A DNA stretch of 64,000 nt from Aradus depressus (Eukaryota > Arthropoda > Insecta > Hemiptera > Aradidae), in contig OY759221.1 in NCBI GenBank assembly GCA_963662175.1, forward strand, positions 31,122,045 to 31,186,044. Direction: 5' to 3'. Within the stretch, counting starts at the first letter, position 1, and each line of letters begins with the position of its first letter. The notes below the pieces were generated by a model. The model made no database searches, was not told where the DNA came from, and worked only from the letters and a program-made list of their open reading frames with translations. Position numbers and translations under genes: made by a program. Shown in pieces: positions 21,874 through 33,712 of the stretch.

Positions 21874-23295
21874 GTAGTTAACTACGATGCAAACTAGCTT
21901 TGAAAATAGTTATATTTCGTAATATTTTAAGTAATAGTTGTACCAAAATATTTAATGAAAATCAGATTAAAAAAGTAGTTAACTACGATGCAAACTAGCT
22001 TTGAAAATAGTTATATTTCGTAATATTTTAAGTAATAGTTGTACCAAAATGTTTAATGAAAATCAGATTAAAAAAGTAGTTAACTACGATGCAAACTAGC
22101 TTTGAAAATAGTTATATTTCGTAATATTTTAAGTAATAGTTGTACCAAAATGTTTAATGAAAATCAGATTAAAAAAGTAGTTAACTACGATGCAAACTAG
22201 CTTTGAAAATAGTTATATTTCGTAATATTTTAAGTAATAGTTGTACCAAAATATTTAATGAAAATCAGATTAAAAAAGTAGTTAACTACGATGCAAACTA
22301 GCTTTGAAAATAGTTATATTTCGTAATATTTTAAGTAATAGTTGTACCAAAATGTTTAATGAAAATCAGATTAAAAAAGTAGTTAACTACGATGCAAACT
22401 AGCTTTGAAAATAGTTATATTTCGTAATATTTTAAGTAATAGTTGTACCAAAATGTTTAATGAAAATCAGATTAAAAAAGTAGTTAACTACGATGCAAAC
22501 TAGCTTTGAAAATAGTTATATTTCGTAATATTTTAAGTAATAGTTGTACCAAAATATTTAATGAAAATCAGATTAAAAAAGTAGTTAACTACGATGCAAA
22601 CTAGCTTTGAAAATAGTTATATTTCGTAATATTTTAAGTAATAGTTGTACCAAAATGTTTAATGAAAATCAGATTAAAAAAGTAGTTAACTACGATGCAA
22701 ACTAGCTTTGAAAATAGTTATATTTCGTAATATTTTAAGTAATAGTTGTACCAAAATGTTTAATGAAAATCAGATTAAAAAAGTAGTTAACTACGATGCA
22801 AACTAGCTTTGAAAATAGTTATATTTCGTAATATTTTAAGTAATAGTTGTACCAAAATGTTTAATGAAAATCAGATTAAAAAAGTAGTTAACTACGATGC
22901 AAACTAGCTTTGAAAATAGTTATATTTCGTAATATTTTAAGTAATAGTTGTACCAAAATGTTTAATGAAAATCAGATTAAAAAAGTAGTTAACTACGATG
23001 CAAACTAGCTTTGAAAATAGTTATATTTCGTAATATTTTAAGTAATAGTTGTACCAAAATGTTTAATGAAAATCAGATTAAAAAAGTAGTTAACTACGAT
23101 ACAAACTAGCTTTGAAAATAGTTATATTTCGTAATATTTTAAGTAATAGTTGTACCAAAATATTTAATGAAAATCAGATTAAAAAAGTAGTTAACTACGA
23201 TGCAAACTAGCTTTGAAAATAGTTATATTTCGTAATATTTTAAGTAATAGTTGTACCAAAATGTTTAATGAAAATCAGATTAAAAAAGTAGTTAA
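21874..23295 (+). repeat. 101-bp satellite, 14 copies plus partial
   Basis: The unit begins gtagttaactacgatgcaaa and recurs exactly every 101 bases from 21874 to 23288. Units are almost identical. One site alternates A/G (aaaatattt or aaaatgttt), and unit 13 has gatacaaac for gatgcaaac. Each unit carries the 12-base palindrome GTAGTTAACTAC. The flank at 23760-23900 has scattered weak similarity. Confidence 0.95.
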
Positions 23296-23322
23296 AGATA
23301 ATTGAATATAATTAGTTTATGA

Positions 23323-23674
23323 GGGCGCCGGTAGCTCAGTGGTATGCGTGCTTGCCTTCTGAGCTCAAGGTCGTGGGTTCGTAGCCCGACCGAGGCCCTT
23401 AGTTTATTTTATCTGGGAGGTAAAATAAACTTAAGCACGCCGTCCTTCGGATGGGACGTTAAGCGATGGTCCCGAGTCTGTACGATGTCAGGTACTCGTT
23501 AAAGACCCCTACACTAGATGAATAAAAATTTAGGGTAGGCAAAATTTAGGACTCCCACAGTAGAGTCGGGCTCATGTCCACCAGAGTGACGAAAGAGCGC
23601 TCTGGTAGTAGGCGATATGACCTCGTAGTTAAAGCCCGGGCATGAGTCATAAAACCTAAACCTAAACCTAACCT
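23323..23674 (+). mobile_element. SINE copy at edge of 101-bp satellite
   Basis: Full length with tail aaacctaaacctaaacctaa. A perfect 13-bp duplication aattagtttatga (23310-23322, 23675-23687) proves insertion about 20 bases beyond the last satellite unit. Confidence 0.88.
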
Positions 23675-23687
23675 AATTAGTTTATGA

Positions 23688-24849
23688 AAATAATGTGTTA
23701 AATGTTCCATATTTTGTATTTGTGTTCAAACTATAATAAAACGTGGCCTAGTAAAATTAAAAAATTATTTTTGGATGATAAGTAGTTTTTAAAAGTAATT
23801 AAACTACAAAAATATTCAACTACTTATTATTTTGAGCTAAATTAAAAACGAATAGTTACCATAAAGTAGTTGACAAATAATTTAAAAAAAATATTTTCCT
23901 CAAATTTAGTTACAATAAAGTGATTCGCGATTTATTGCTACATATATCTATCATTTGACATCGACAGCAGTGGCGGATTTATGGTTATAGTAAATTATAT
24001 TTACTGTAGCCAATCTTATAAAAATCTAGCAAATTATATTTTTAATGAATGGTTTTTGGCAGTTATTTTCCTTCTTGACCCAATACATAAAGATCTAAAA
24101 CACGTAATTTTTACACGTACATAAAAATCTTGAAGTTTCTGGGAGTTATTTTGGGATTAACCACTTAGCGAAATATTAACTTATGAAAACATCGCAACTC
24201 ATTAAAAGAGTAAATGAGTATATGCAGATTTTTTTTTAAATTTCTTTGATCTTAAAAGTTTCAAAAATATTTTTTCCATTTTTGCCAATATAGTGAAAAA
24301 ACAATTTAATGAAACTGGAAGTAGATTTATGTTGAGATATTCGCTAAGTTTAAACTTAGTTTCACAACAGGATCCAAATCGAAAAATAGTCTCATTCTCA
24401 TTTCGGAAATAAAATACATTTTTTTTGTCATTTTTGTAGAGTTTAGTATGTCATAGACCGCAAAACGTAAACTGAGGGGCTTGTGCCTTTCCCTACTGAT
24501 ATTCATTTCGGAAAATATATGTGCAAACAGATATTCTAAAAGCTTAGTTAAGCCCTCAATTTATAGTGGATAGGCTGCTCACAGCTCCCCTAGGGGGACG
24601 GTTTACACCCTGTTAATTCGACAGGAGGCGTTAATTGGAATTATCCTTTACGACGAAACGTCCCTTGATTAGACTAAGTGACCTATGATGAAAGCTCTCT
24701 TGATTTCATAAACTGACTGGTGAAGAAACGTCTCATCAATTATTGGGTCATGGCAGCTAAGTTTGTCGAACCGGTGTTCTCCCGGATCATCAATTTTTAA
24801 GACGCTCGTATCAGTACTGCACAAATATAACAATGTTACTTTCCCATTT
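23688..24849. other. AT-rich, no gene
   Basis: Contains scattered agtagtt/aactac motifs (23785-23870) reminiscent of the satellite palindrome. No coding frame beyond 71 codons. Confidence 0.5.
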
Positions 24850-25260
24850 ATACAATGTATAGAGGAAGTTACGTAATCGATCAAAAATTTGATGCGAAGT
24901 TTTCAACGAAATTTCATATTTTCAGACCTTCTGATTCCAAAAATTAAAAAAAAAAAATATCCGTCTGTATATGTGTTTGTCTGTGAACTAGATAACTCCC
25001 GATAGAATGAATATATTGACATGGAATTTTATATGTATATTCAAAGCCCTCTAACAGTTATTGATTTTCAGCCAAATCGACCGGGGGGGGGGGGGGGGGG
25101 GGAGGAAGGCTTAACACAAAAGCTCTAATAATTGCCGTTGTAATGAATGTATTGACACAAAATTTAGTATGAGGATTCAGACGCCACTATGTAAGTCAAA
25201 TATATTGTTTTAGCTCAAACAGTCGATTGCCTTTGGAGGGAAAACGTTATATAATAATTG
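24850..25260 (+). repeat. Repeat A copy with G-tract
   Basis: Contains a run of 20 G at about 25082-25101 where other copies have ccgaagggaagggggg. Confidence 0.7.
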
Positions 25261-25673
25261 TATTGTATTTTCATATTATGGGTTACCCTGCATAAAGTGC
25301 ATACGTTAACTGTGTCATATGTCCCTGACATTTTTCACTATCTTATCAATATTTGTTAATTGAAGATTGTAAAAAGTTCAAAGATATGTTTCCTGTTTAT
25401 GAATTCCATTTACCCTTGATAGTAAACAAATGTTCGATTTTTCATAGTTTGATTATCAATATATTTACTTCCTAAAGGTCATATTTGTCCGAGATTAAAC
25501 CATTATCACTAAATTATAATAATAGTTTCCGAAGAATTTTAAACTATTAATAAATATATTGCCTCATCGATTAAAAAAGGTTAACCAAAGAGGCTCGTTG
25601 CATCAGATATCTGCATATATCTCCATAGGGAATCGAACTGTAATTTGTGAACAGTTAATTAACATTTTTTTGA

Positions 25674-26017
25674 GGGCGCCGGTAGCTCAGTGGTATGCGT
25701 GCTTGGCTTCTGAGCTCAAGAACGTGGGTTCGAAACCCGGCCGAGGCCCTTAGTTTATTTTATCTGGGAGGTAAAATAAACTTAAACACGCCGTCATTCG
25801 GATGTGACGTTAAGCGATGGACTCGAGCCTGTACAATGTCAGGTACTCGTTAAATACCCCTACGCTACGTGAATAAAAATTTAGGGTAGACAAAATTTAG
25901 GACTCCCATAGTAGAGTCGGGCTCATGTCCACCAGAGTGACGAAAGAGCGCTCTGGTAGTAGGCGATATGATCTCGTAGTTAAAGCCCGGGCATGAGTCA
26001 TAAAACCTAACCTAACC
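25674..26017 (+). mobile_element. SINE copy, TTAGG-type tail
   Basis: Full length with tail acctaacctaacc. About 8 bases (cattttttt / catttttt) are repeated at the flanks. Confidence 0.82.
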
Positions 26018-26076
26018 ATTTTTTATAAAATTCTAATCAATACTAGCTGATTACCACGCTTAACTGTACTTTATTA

Positions 26077-26302
26077 CTTAGTTAAGACTCATGACCGGGC
26101 TTTAACTACAAGGTTATATCGCCTACTACCAGAGCGTTCTTTCGTCACTCTGGTGGACATGAGCCTGACTCTACTAAGGGAGTCCTAAATTTTGCCTACC
26201 CTAAATTGTTATTCATTAGGGTAGGAGGTCTTCTATTAACGAGTACCTCACGTACCGGACTATCGCTTAACGTCCCATCCGAAGGACGGCGTGCTTAAGT
26301 AA
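26077..26302 (-). mobile_element. SINE copy, head missing
   Basis: The tail side reads cttagttaagactcatgacc and the body ends at ggacggcgtgcttaagt. It lies only 60 bases from the previous SINE, in opposite orientation. Confidence 0.7.
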
Positions 26303-26504
26303 ACAGATAAACGTTATACTTATGCTCTCAACCTGGGATCAAAATATGCTTTAGTATCTTGAGTTTTTCAAAATAACGCCGGTTGTCCTTTCTTCTTTTT
26401 TTATCTCTGAGTATTAAAAAAATAAATAAAATAGAATAAGAAACTGAAGATTCCTCACATTTCATTATTCAAGGTTTTTTTAAAAATATAAATACCATCA
26501 CATA

Positions 26505-26850
26505 CCCCTTTTTGTGTGTCTGTGAACACGATAACTCCCGATAGAATGAATGTATTGACACAAAATTTCATAAGTATATTCAAAGCTCGCCAAGGACGCT
26601 AGCTATGGACATTCAGCGAAGTCGGCCTAAGAGAAAAAGGGACTAAGGGGAAGGCTTAACACAGAAACTTTAATAACACTGTTGTAAAGAATGTACAGAT
26701 AGACAACATTTCATATGGGAATTCAAAACCTCATAAGGACGATATCGGTCTCTTTTTAGCGGATCCTGCCGAAGGGAAGGGGGGCTTTATCAAAAACCCT
26801 GGGGAAGTACATTGTCGAAGATTCACTGATTACTTTTTTTCTTTTGTTTT
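26505..26850 (+). repeat. Repeat A copy, first end lost
   Basis: Begins at the cttttttgtgtgtctgtgaac region and keeps three units and the second end. Confidence 0.66.
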
Positions 26851-27655
26851 ACGTTACTTTAAATAGAGACCGAAAGATTTGAAGCACACACACTTTGTTA
26901 CCGTTGGTACACGTAAAAATACTATCATATACCACTTTTTGTTTACCCATAAGAAGTCAACCAATCTGCACATTGGACTTACGCGAATTGTTTTTTACGA
27001 CCGACAATTTTAAATATTGCCGGCCTATAGGCACACAATTTCATTATATTCTTTTAATGATTTTCATTAATAATTGTTCTACAACACAAAAATTAATAAT
27101 TCTCCGGACCTCAAAAAAAATCAAATCAGTGCCTATTTCCTAAATGAGGTTATTTCCTAGACTCAGTTTGGCACAAATTGGCTATTAAGTTTTTTGCGTA
27201 AACTCTAGTTATTAGTTAGGATTAGTCAGAAGGAATAGCGTAGATATAATAAGATTTAGCAAGAACACGAAATAATATTTAGAGGAAGGAGAGGCATATA
27301 TCTCATGGTAAATCCTCCCATATATCCCGGTTCAGCTTCCAAAATCCTATTCCAAATCCCATTCAAGTCCTCTTTTAAGTAATTATACTCCGCTTTTTGG
27401 ATTCACTCCAAATCCCTCTTCGCTTCTTTCACAAACAGCTAACTTAAATTACTTAATGTCTCTTTAAAACCCACATTTTCCTGGAAAAATGTATTTTGTT
27501 TTTTATTTGGATTTAACGCCCGTCTAAGGGCAGGTTGGAAGGGTTTTATTAAACCTTTAAAATTTATGGATAGCCATCAGAAAATATTACCTAGGTTTAT
27601 GGGTGTCTTGATTTTTACTTATCCAGGTAAGTGTAATATGAACGACGTTCTGTCC
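26851..27655. other. No supported feature
   Basis: A TCC-rich stretch at 27310-27450. No recognisable protein. Confidence 0.5.
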
Positions 27656-27791
27656 GAGCAAATATTTCATTTTGAGCAAAACATATATTATATTTATGTG
27701 TTTATGTTGATTAAAAAATGTTTTGGTAAACTCTCCCAAATGAGGAACGCCTCATCGAACATGTGAATAACCTTCATTTGCTTGGGACGTT

Positions 27792-28351
27792 TAGTTAACT
27801 ATTATGACACGCCTGGCCTTTAACTACAACGTCATGTCGCCTACTACCAGAGCGCTCTTTCATCACTCTGTGGACATAAACTCGATTCTCCTTAGGAGTT
27901 CTAAATTTTGCCTACACTAAATTTTCATTCACCAATATTTCATGTTGAGCAAAACATTTTTATGTTATATTTATGTGTTTATGTTGGTAAACTCTCCTTT
28001 TGGGTTGATTGGTTGCAGGGATGGGTTTTGTATCTATGTTAACCAGAGCCTGAAGGACCATATAACATCCCCTCGCCAGTTTTTAACTAACTCTTAGCTC
28101 TCTGATGAAGCGCAGGATCCCTTCGAAAAGCTCTTGAGGAACGCCTCATCGAACATGTGGACTCTCTAGTGGACATGAACTCGATTCTACTGTGGGAGTT
28201 CTAAATTTTGCCTACAATAATTTTTTATTCCCCTATTAACGTGCCATTCGAAGGATGGCGTACTTAAGTTTATTTTACCTCCCAGATAAAATAAACTAAA
28301 CTAAGGAGCTCAGTAAGCAGCCATGCATACCACTGAGCTACCGGCGCTCTC
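27792..28351 (-). mobile_element. SINE copy interrupted by a local duplication
   Basis: The tail half is 27792-27941 and the head half 28159-28351, ending gagctaccggcgctctc. The 217 bases between are not SINE; parts repeat sequence found at 27656-27764. Confidence 0.65.
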
Positions 28352-28449
28352 AGCTTGGAACGTTTAGCATGGTTTCCTCCATCACTTCACATTTTCTGCA
28401 GAAATGACCCGGAACATTTTACAAAGATGTTTCACTTATTGAGCAATAC

Positions 28450-28770
28450 CCTGTTAGGTACCTGATCACTATTCTCAATGTAATCCGCGATTGGCCAAGA
28501 AGATTTTGTTCTTCTTTTGTTGTTCAGTCCTCTAATCAACTCTTTGTTCGGGCCAAGATGTGTTTACTTTCCCCAATGTCCATTCCTCCAGAACTGTTTT
28601 GCAATGCTCCTTCGTTTATCCCTATTGAGGGTTCGGGTTCAATAAGGTTCTCTTGCCCGATCCAGTTTGTCGGCTTGTTCATTCTCTTCCACTCCCCTAT
28701 GTCCTGGAACTGGAGAAGTCGAGTCACTCCTTGACTAGCCTGTTTTGCGTTGGTTGTGGTTCCCTTGGCC
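28450..28770 (-). pseudogene. LINE RNase H domain remnant
   Basis: The minus strand at 28711-28664 encodes VPGHRGVEENEQADKL, the conserved end of the RNase H domain (His and Asp of the active site region) carried by R1/I-type LINEs. Downstream, broken frames read DRAREPYRTRTLNRDKRRSI and W.NGHWGK-like sequence. Frameshifts and stops show decay. Confidence 0.65.
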
Positions 28771-29710
28771 CAATACGGTTGAATGTATTGACACGAAATT
28801 TTCACAGTTCGAAAATTTCTAATAAATTGTGAAAAAGGAACATTTAATTGATAGTATTTATATTTGTATGTGAATTTATGTTGTCGGTCCATTATTTTTT
28901 ACAGAGACTTATTTGCGTTGACTTGTGAACTAAGTCTCCACAAATAAAATATTGGATCAACAACATAAATTTACATAAAAATTTCGATACTATAAATTAT
29001 TTTAAAATATTGATGAGAGGGCTACCTGCAGCGTCTATATGAATTAATATATTCTGAAACAAAAAAAAAAAAAACAGTCAGGTGCCAAAAATATGTGAAT
29101 TCAAAATATCCTTGAACAATCCAACAATTTTAATCAACATAAATTTTATATCTAGTTTCTGAATTCAGAAGACATTTATTGTTTTTCAAATTAGCCGTAG
29201 AGAAGCAGGGTTTTTTTGAGTGCGCGAAAATTCAATAGATGCTGATTACTTCAAGGTGTTGTATATTTTGCTAAGATATGAGTTCACCCATTGACATGGG
29301 CGGTGAACAGTGTTCTTGTACATGTTTTCACTATTGACATTCAGTCATTTTAAATAAGGAGAAAGTTATATTTGCAGTTAAGTCATGTATACTTAAGGTA
29401 GGTATACAAAGTTGGTTAAACATACCTGCAAAGCATACTGATGAGTGATTCATCGCATCTTATTAACTTGGAGGAAATACCCATTGTCCTTCTACTCGAG
29501 TGGAGCGGTACTGTCTCATCCTTCTAGTTACTACGCTTTACTTAATTATTTACATATTTACAACTTATAGTTTGCCATTAGCAAGTTGGATGAGTTGAGC
29601 GCGTGGCTGTACTGCTGAAGTACGTGACCGAAGAAGAGTCCAGTCTAGTCCTGGTACAGGCCTCTCTGCCATATCCACTTCATGCGTCTTCGTGTATTTG
29701 TGAGGTGACA
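28771..29710. other. No supported feature
   Basis: AT-rich intergenic-looking sequence. Confidence 0.5.
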
Positions 29711-29904
29711 TGTTATTGTGACTCATGTCCGGGCCTTTAACTTGGAGGTCATGTCGCCTACTACCAGAGCACTCTTTTGTTGCTCTGGTGGACATGAGCT
29801 CGACACTAATATGGGAATCCTAAATTTTGCATATCCTAAATTTTTATTCACCTAGGATAGAGGTCTTTAACGAGCATCTGACATCGTACAGGCTCGTGAC
29901 CATA
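29711..29904 (-). mobile_element. SINE tail half
   Basis: The body matches up to gtacaggctcgtgaccat, and the tRNA half is absent. Confidence 0.68.
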
Positions 29905-29929
29905 GAGTTATTTTTGACCATGCAACGCT

Positions 29930-30310
29930 GTCAAATAGGCTTTCCCCCACTTCTCAACTTTTTTAACTTGCATTATCTAGGCTAGCAGACAAATAGGTAA
30001 GGCTATTGATTTGACAACAACAGAGGTGTAGCGAGAAAGCCAAGGGCAGATAAGCGGCAAGATGAAAGTGGAGACGAGGCGGGCAGAGTGTTTCAAGAAG
30101 CGGCGGGTGGGGGGGAGGAGTTCGGGTTGCCAACTCTCCGGCCATTAGCAGCGTTTAACGGCTTAATTGGCTGGCTTGTAAATTGCTGGTCAGGCCCTTC
30201 CTACAGCCCGTTATGAGCCTCATAAAAACCAGCCGACCCCGAGCTCGTCGTATTACCGCCCCCCTCACGCCCTCTCTCTCACATCTGCTCATGGCACTTC
30301 TCCATTTTAC
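29930..30310 (+). other. GC-rich patch without recognised gene
   Basis: The only long GC-rich, purine/pyrimidine-structured block in the left half (gcggcgggtgggggggagga at about 30100). Overlapping short frames exist but none looks like a known protein. It could be a promoter-type island or an old exon; I cannot decide. Confidence 0.3.
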
Positions 30311-30466
30311 AACGACCATTTCATGGAACAATTACTTCTCAATGGACAACCAATTCATGACTTCAAAGTGGGGGTACCTGGCAAGAAGATTGCACTGATT
30401 TTTTTCTCCAGTGATTCAGCAAATTCTTACGAATATTTAAAGAATAAATCACAGGCTTTTGTAGTT

Positions 30467-30762
30467 AGTTATTATGACTCATATCCGGGCTTTAACTGCG
30501 AGGTCATATCGCCTACTACCAGAGCGCTCTTTCGTCACTCTGTTGGACATGAGCCCGACTCTATTGTGGGAGCTCTAAATTTTGTTTACCCTAAATTGTT
30601 TTTCACCTAGTGTAGGGGTCTTTAACGAGTACCTTACATCGTACAGACTCCGAAGGACGGCATGCTTAATTTTATTTAACCTCGCAGGTATAATAAACTA
30701 AGAGTCTCTTTAGCTCAGTAAGCAAGCACGCATACCACTGAGCTACCGGCGCACTCTACCGA
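30467..30762 (-). mobile_element. SINE copy with internal deletions
   Basis: Flanked by an 11-bp duplication cttttgtagtt (30456-30466, 30763-30773). It lacks the gggaccatcgcttaacg block and part of the B-box region. Confidence 0.78.
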
Positions 30763-30773
30763 CTTTTGTAGTT

Positions 30774-30930
30774 CCCCAGCTCGACTTATTTGTAATTATT
30801 TAAGTTTTCACTTCTCCTCTAAACTTATCGATCGATTTCGCTGGAAATCAATACTTCTTACTCAGGGATTTCTCAATAAAATTTCGTGTTACAATGGTAG
30901 TTATTAGGATTTCTAGTTGATGGCCTTATA
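30774..30930 (-). repeat. Repeat A fragment
   Basis: Second-end region (ccccagctcgacttatttg) and a short piece of one unit. Confidence 0.5.
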
Positions 30931-31518
30931 TATACAACTGCAGTACTAGTCAAGTTTCACTATGTTTTGTTATTCCATAAATAGCCAAGAGGTTCCAGAA
31001 GTAAATATTGTGCAATAACCTTCCGAAGCAGGTAGAAGCAATGTAGGTGGGTAGACCAGAATAGGGCACGACCACAAACCGCAGTAATATTGAATTACTG
31101 ATATTATAAATAAATATACTCACAATATATAAATATACTCACATATAGACCACGAGCGCAAATAGTCATTGACTAGTTAAATACAAGAACAACGTAAGGA
31201 AAGTAAACTCTTGAGTCGTTGTATTAATAATATACTCAGCCATTTTTAAGTACATTAAAGGAAGTTTCCTGCATCGGAAACAAGTTTTTGAAGGAAGTGA
31301 CGTCATCAATTTAGGAAAACCCCTCTCCGCCACCCCAGCTCACGATGGGTCTAACCTTTGAAAACCAACTTTTACCACCCTGAGATGTACTCATACGGTC
31401 CCCTCATAAATTTTTTAAAGCGTATCCAAATCGCTTTCTCCCAAGGAGGATAAATCCTAACTACTAAGGTCATACGCGTTCTTTCGGTGCTCTAGTGGAC
31501 ATGAGCCCGAGTCTAGCG

Positions 31519-32307
31519 CAGTGGTTGCCAACCTTTTGTGGCCCATCTCCCCTTTCTGGAGGTCGACTAACACCTATCGCCCCCTTTTCATTTTCATTCT
31601 ATGCCGAAGTTTAATTTGAAGTAAAGTGTAAATAATAAAGCAGTTTTATTATTTTAAACAATTTTATTACCGTATATAAAAACAACCAAAGCAGTTTTAT
31701 CCGGTCACTCTTAAATAAAATAGAAAAAAATTAAAATGTACATTTTTTACAGATTTTTTTTAAGAAGGAAGAAGTGAAATGATTAACTAAGATCATTGAC
31801 ATACATTTAAAAAACAGGAGTACATGTTTTCATTTTTAAATTGGAATCTAGAAAAATTAAGAAAGTTGACAGTTAAAATTTGAAAAAATAAATGAAAGTT
31901 TGAAAACTTTGTTATTGTTTTATTTTACCTTTTCAATGGCTGCCTTGTGCTTGGTGGACTTCAGTTAAAGCTTGAATACCCGGCTTTATGTTCGTCAAGT
32001 TCAGGCGCAAGTCTCCTTCGAGGCAAATGTTCAACTTATTTCTTTGTTTTGTGAGGAGCTGGACAACAGAACTAAATCCTTTTCCAACTAAATATGTTGA
32101 CGAGATGATGAAGTTTTTCCCCACAGTTGTGGATAAGTTCCATAAGCTTCACCCAGGCTAACTCGTAACCGTACCCGGCAACTTCTACTGTATGTTACTA
32201 TTTTAATTTTTCCCCCTTTGAATACTCATCGCCCCCAAATCGCCCCCCACTTATTTATTGCCCCCCTGATAACCCAAATCGCCCACTTGCCAGGTTGGGA
32301 ACCACTG
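31519..32307 (-). mobile_element. hAT element inserted in a SINE
   Basis: Terminal inverted repeats CAGTGGTTGCCAACC on the left and the inverse of CAGTGGTTCCCAACC on the right, with an 8-bp target duplication (gtctagcg 31511-31518, gtctagcc 32308-32315). These are classical hAT features. At 789 bp it is internally deleted, keeping only the C-terminal end of transposase. It splits a minus-strand SINE. Confidence 0.88.
31933..32124 (-). pseudogene. hAT transposase C-terminal remnant
   Basis: About 63 codons with the conserved hAT C-terminal pattern: SSTYLVGKGFSSVVQLLTKQ, RNKL, LRLNLTNIKPGIQALTEVHQ, ending AQGSH. This matches the dimerisation end of ZBED/FAM200-like hAT transposases. The DDE residues and zinc finger are missing, so it cannot transpose DNA by itself. 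Confidence 0.75.
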
Positions 32308-32466
32308 GTCTAGCCTGTACTCTGGGAGTCCTAATTTTTGCCTATCCAGCTTTGGTTAGGGTAGGGGTCTCATTACTTGACATTGTACAGGCTCGGGACC
32401 AAAGTAAAAGTTTTCCAACCTTGAGCACATTAGGCAAGCGCGCTATCTCTGAGCTATTCCCCCTCA

Positions 32467-33050
32467 TACAAAACCCTTGTAACATGTATCTGACTTCTGT
32501 CAGTCTGCCCCCTAGAGACATCTAGAATATTGAAGGATTGTGGTAAAGTATAAATGAAATTCCCCGGATGGTAGAGAACAAATAGCCCCAATTCCCCGCC
32601 CTGGATGAAGGAAGAGACAGAATTTGTCATGGTGGTGGCAACCCTGTCACTCCTGTATAAACACTCCTCACTCCCCCTCTTTCATCCCCCTCAAGGATTT
32701 GAAATTAAAATTTAACCCTCCCCCTCCCCCCAGTTCCATTTATCCTACTCCATTCTACCAACCAAATGTGCCTTTTTGTTTTTGTCATTTCGCTTTTTTA
32801 GTAGCCAACACAGTTTTTATATAGACAATAGTCTGCAACCCTGTTTTTTTTCGAACCCTCTTCGAAAGATGTTCTTTTTATAAAATTAATTAATGTGTCC
32901 TTTTTCTTTCTTGTTTTTCAAAGTTGAACTTATTTAAACAGTTATGTTTTCTTTCAGGTTTCGTAATAAATTATTTTTTCTAATATTTCTTTTTCATTTA
33001 ATACTAATGAATAAAATAAAATGATAGATAAAACACTTTTTGAACACTTA
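32467..33050. other. Pyrimidine-rich, no gene
   Basis: CCCCCTC-rich runs at 32665-32740. No splice or protein evidence. Confidence 0.45.
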
Positions 33051-33195
33051 TATTGTCTAATTCCACAAACATATACTTAAATGTGTACCGGTTTCGGATT
33101 ACGCCATCGTCAGCACAATGTTCAACAATGTGCTGACGATGGCGTAAGACGAAACCGGTACACATTTAAGTATATGTTTGTGAAATTTGACAATA
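33051..33195. mobile_element. Fold-back element with hammerhead arms, family 4
   Basis: Two arms of about 70 bases start tattgtctaattccacaaa and end with the inverse, meeting at a short loop near 33118-33126. A Helitron end is attached at the right border, so tail and target duplication cannot be read. Confidence 0.65.
33127..33166 (+). ncRNA. Hammerhead-like ribozyme motif, family 4
   Basis: Stem I AATGTG (33127-33132) pairs perfectly with CACATT (33161-33166). CTGACGA is at 33133-33139 and GAAA at 33151-33154. The palindrome ACCGGT (33154-33159) is followed by A33160 (GUA context). Stem II is weak on this strand (one end pair) and slightly better in the other arm (GG/CC). Confidence 0.5.
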
Positions 33196-33712
33196 CTAGC
33201 AGTAATACCCGGCGTTGCCCGGGGAACTTTGACTTTTCTCCCAATATCTCCTATAAGGCTATTCAGTTCCTCGACAGTACATTCATGATGTTATAATTTT
33301 CAATTATTCATGCGGAATAAGGCTTATAGTCCATCAACTGTAGTAACGCTAGCTTTGGAGCTAAAACTAATTTATTCAAAAAGATTTCTCATTAATCGTT
33401 GCAATGGTTTTCGAGTTACAAAGATTGCGTGAGTGGATGCTGGGATGGACCAGGGGTTGATTAAAAAATAGACTTAACCTTCCGGTAGATATAACTTATC
33501 TATTCAAAAAGATTCCTCATTAATCATTGCAGTGGTTTTTGAGTTACAAAGATTGCGTGGGTGGATGCTGGGATGGACCAGATATTGAGGTACTAATACG
33601 CCTATAACCTTCCACAGACGATGACGAACAAATTAAAAAAAAAAATTAATCAAATCCATGAAGCCGTTCGTGAGTTATAGCGGTACAACGCACAGACATT
33701 TTCAGCTTTATA
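33196..33712 (-). mobile_element. Non-autonomous Helitron, inverted copy
   Basis: Reverse-orientation relative of the 2432-2959 element. CTAG at 33196-33199 is followed by the hairpin (cccggcgttgcccgggg) and preceded by A, as expected for insertion between A and T. Its 3' end sits directly on the end of a fold-back element. Its 5' end is replaced by the TTAGG tail of a SINE. Confidence 0.75.

Larger units (their letters stand above)
31441..32466 (-). mobile_element. Old SINE copy split by hAT
   Basis: SINE sequence at 31441-31518 continues at 32308-32466 after the hAT insertion. Both halves are diverged and the head is nearly lost. Confidence 0.68.

Noticed and set aside
21874..23295. CRISPR-like array
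   Set aside because: Units are contiguous and identical, with no variable spacers and no cas genes; this is eukaryotic satellite DNA.
23641..23674. Interstitial telomere tract
   Set aside because: Only two or three CCTAA units, always at the end of the same SINE, so they are element tails and not telomere remnants.
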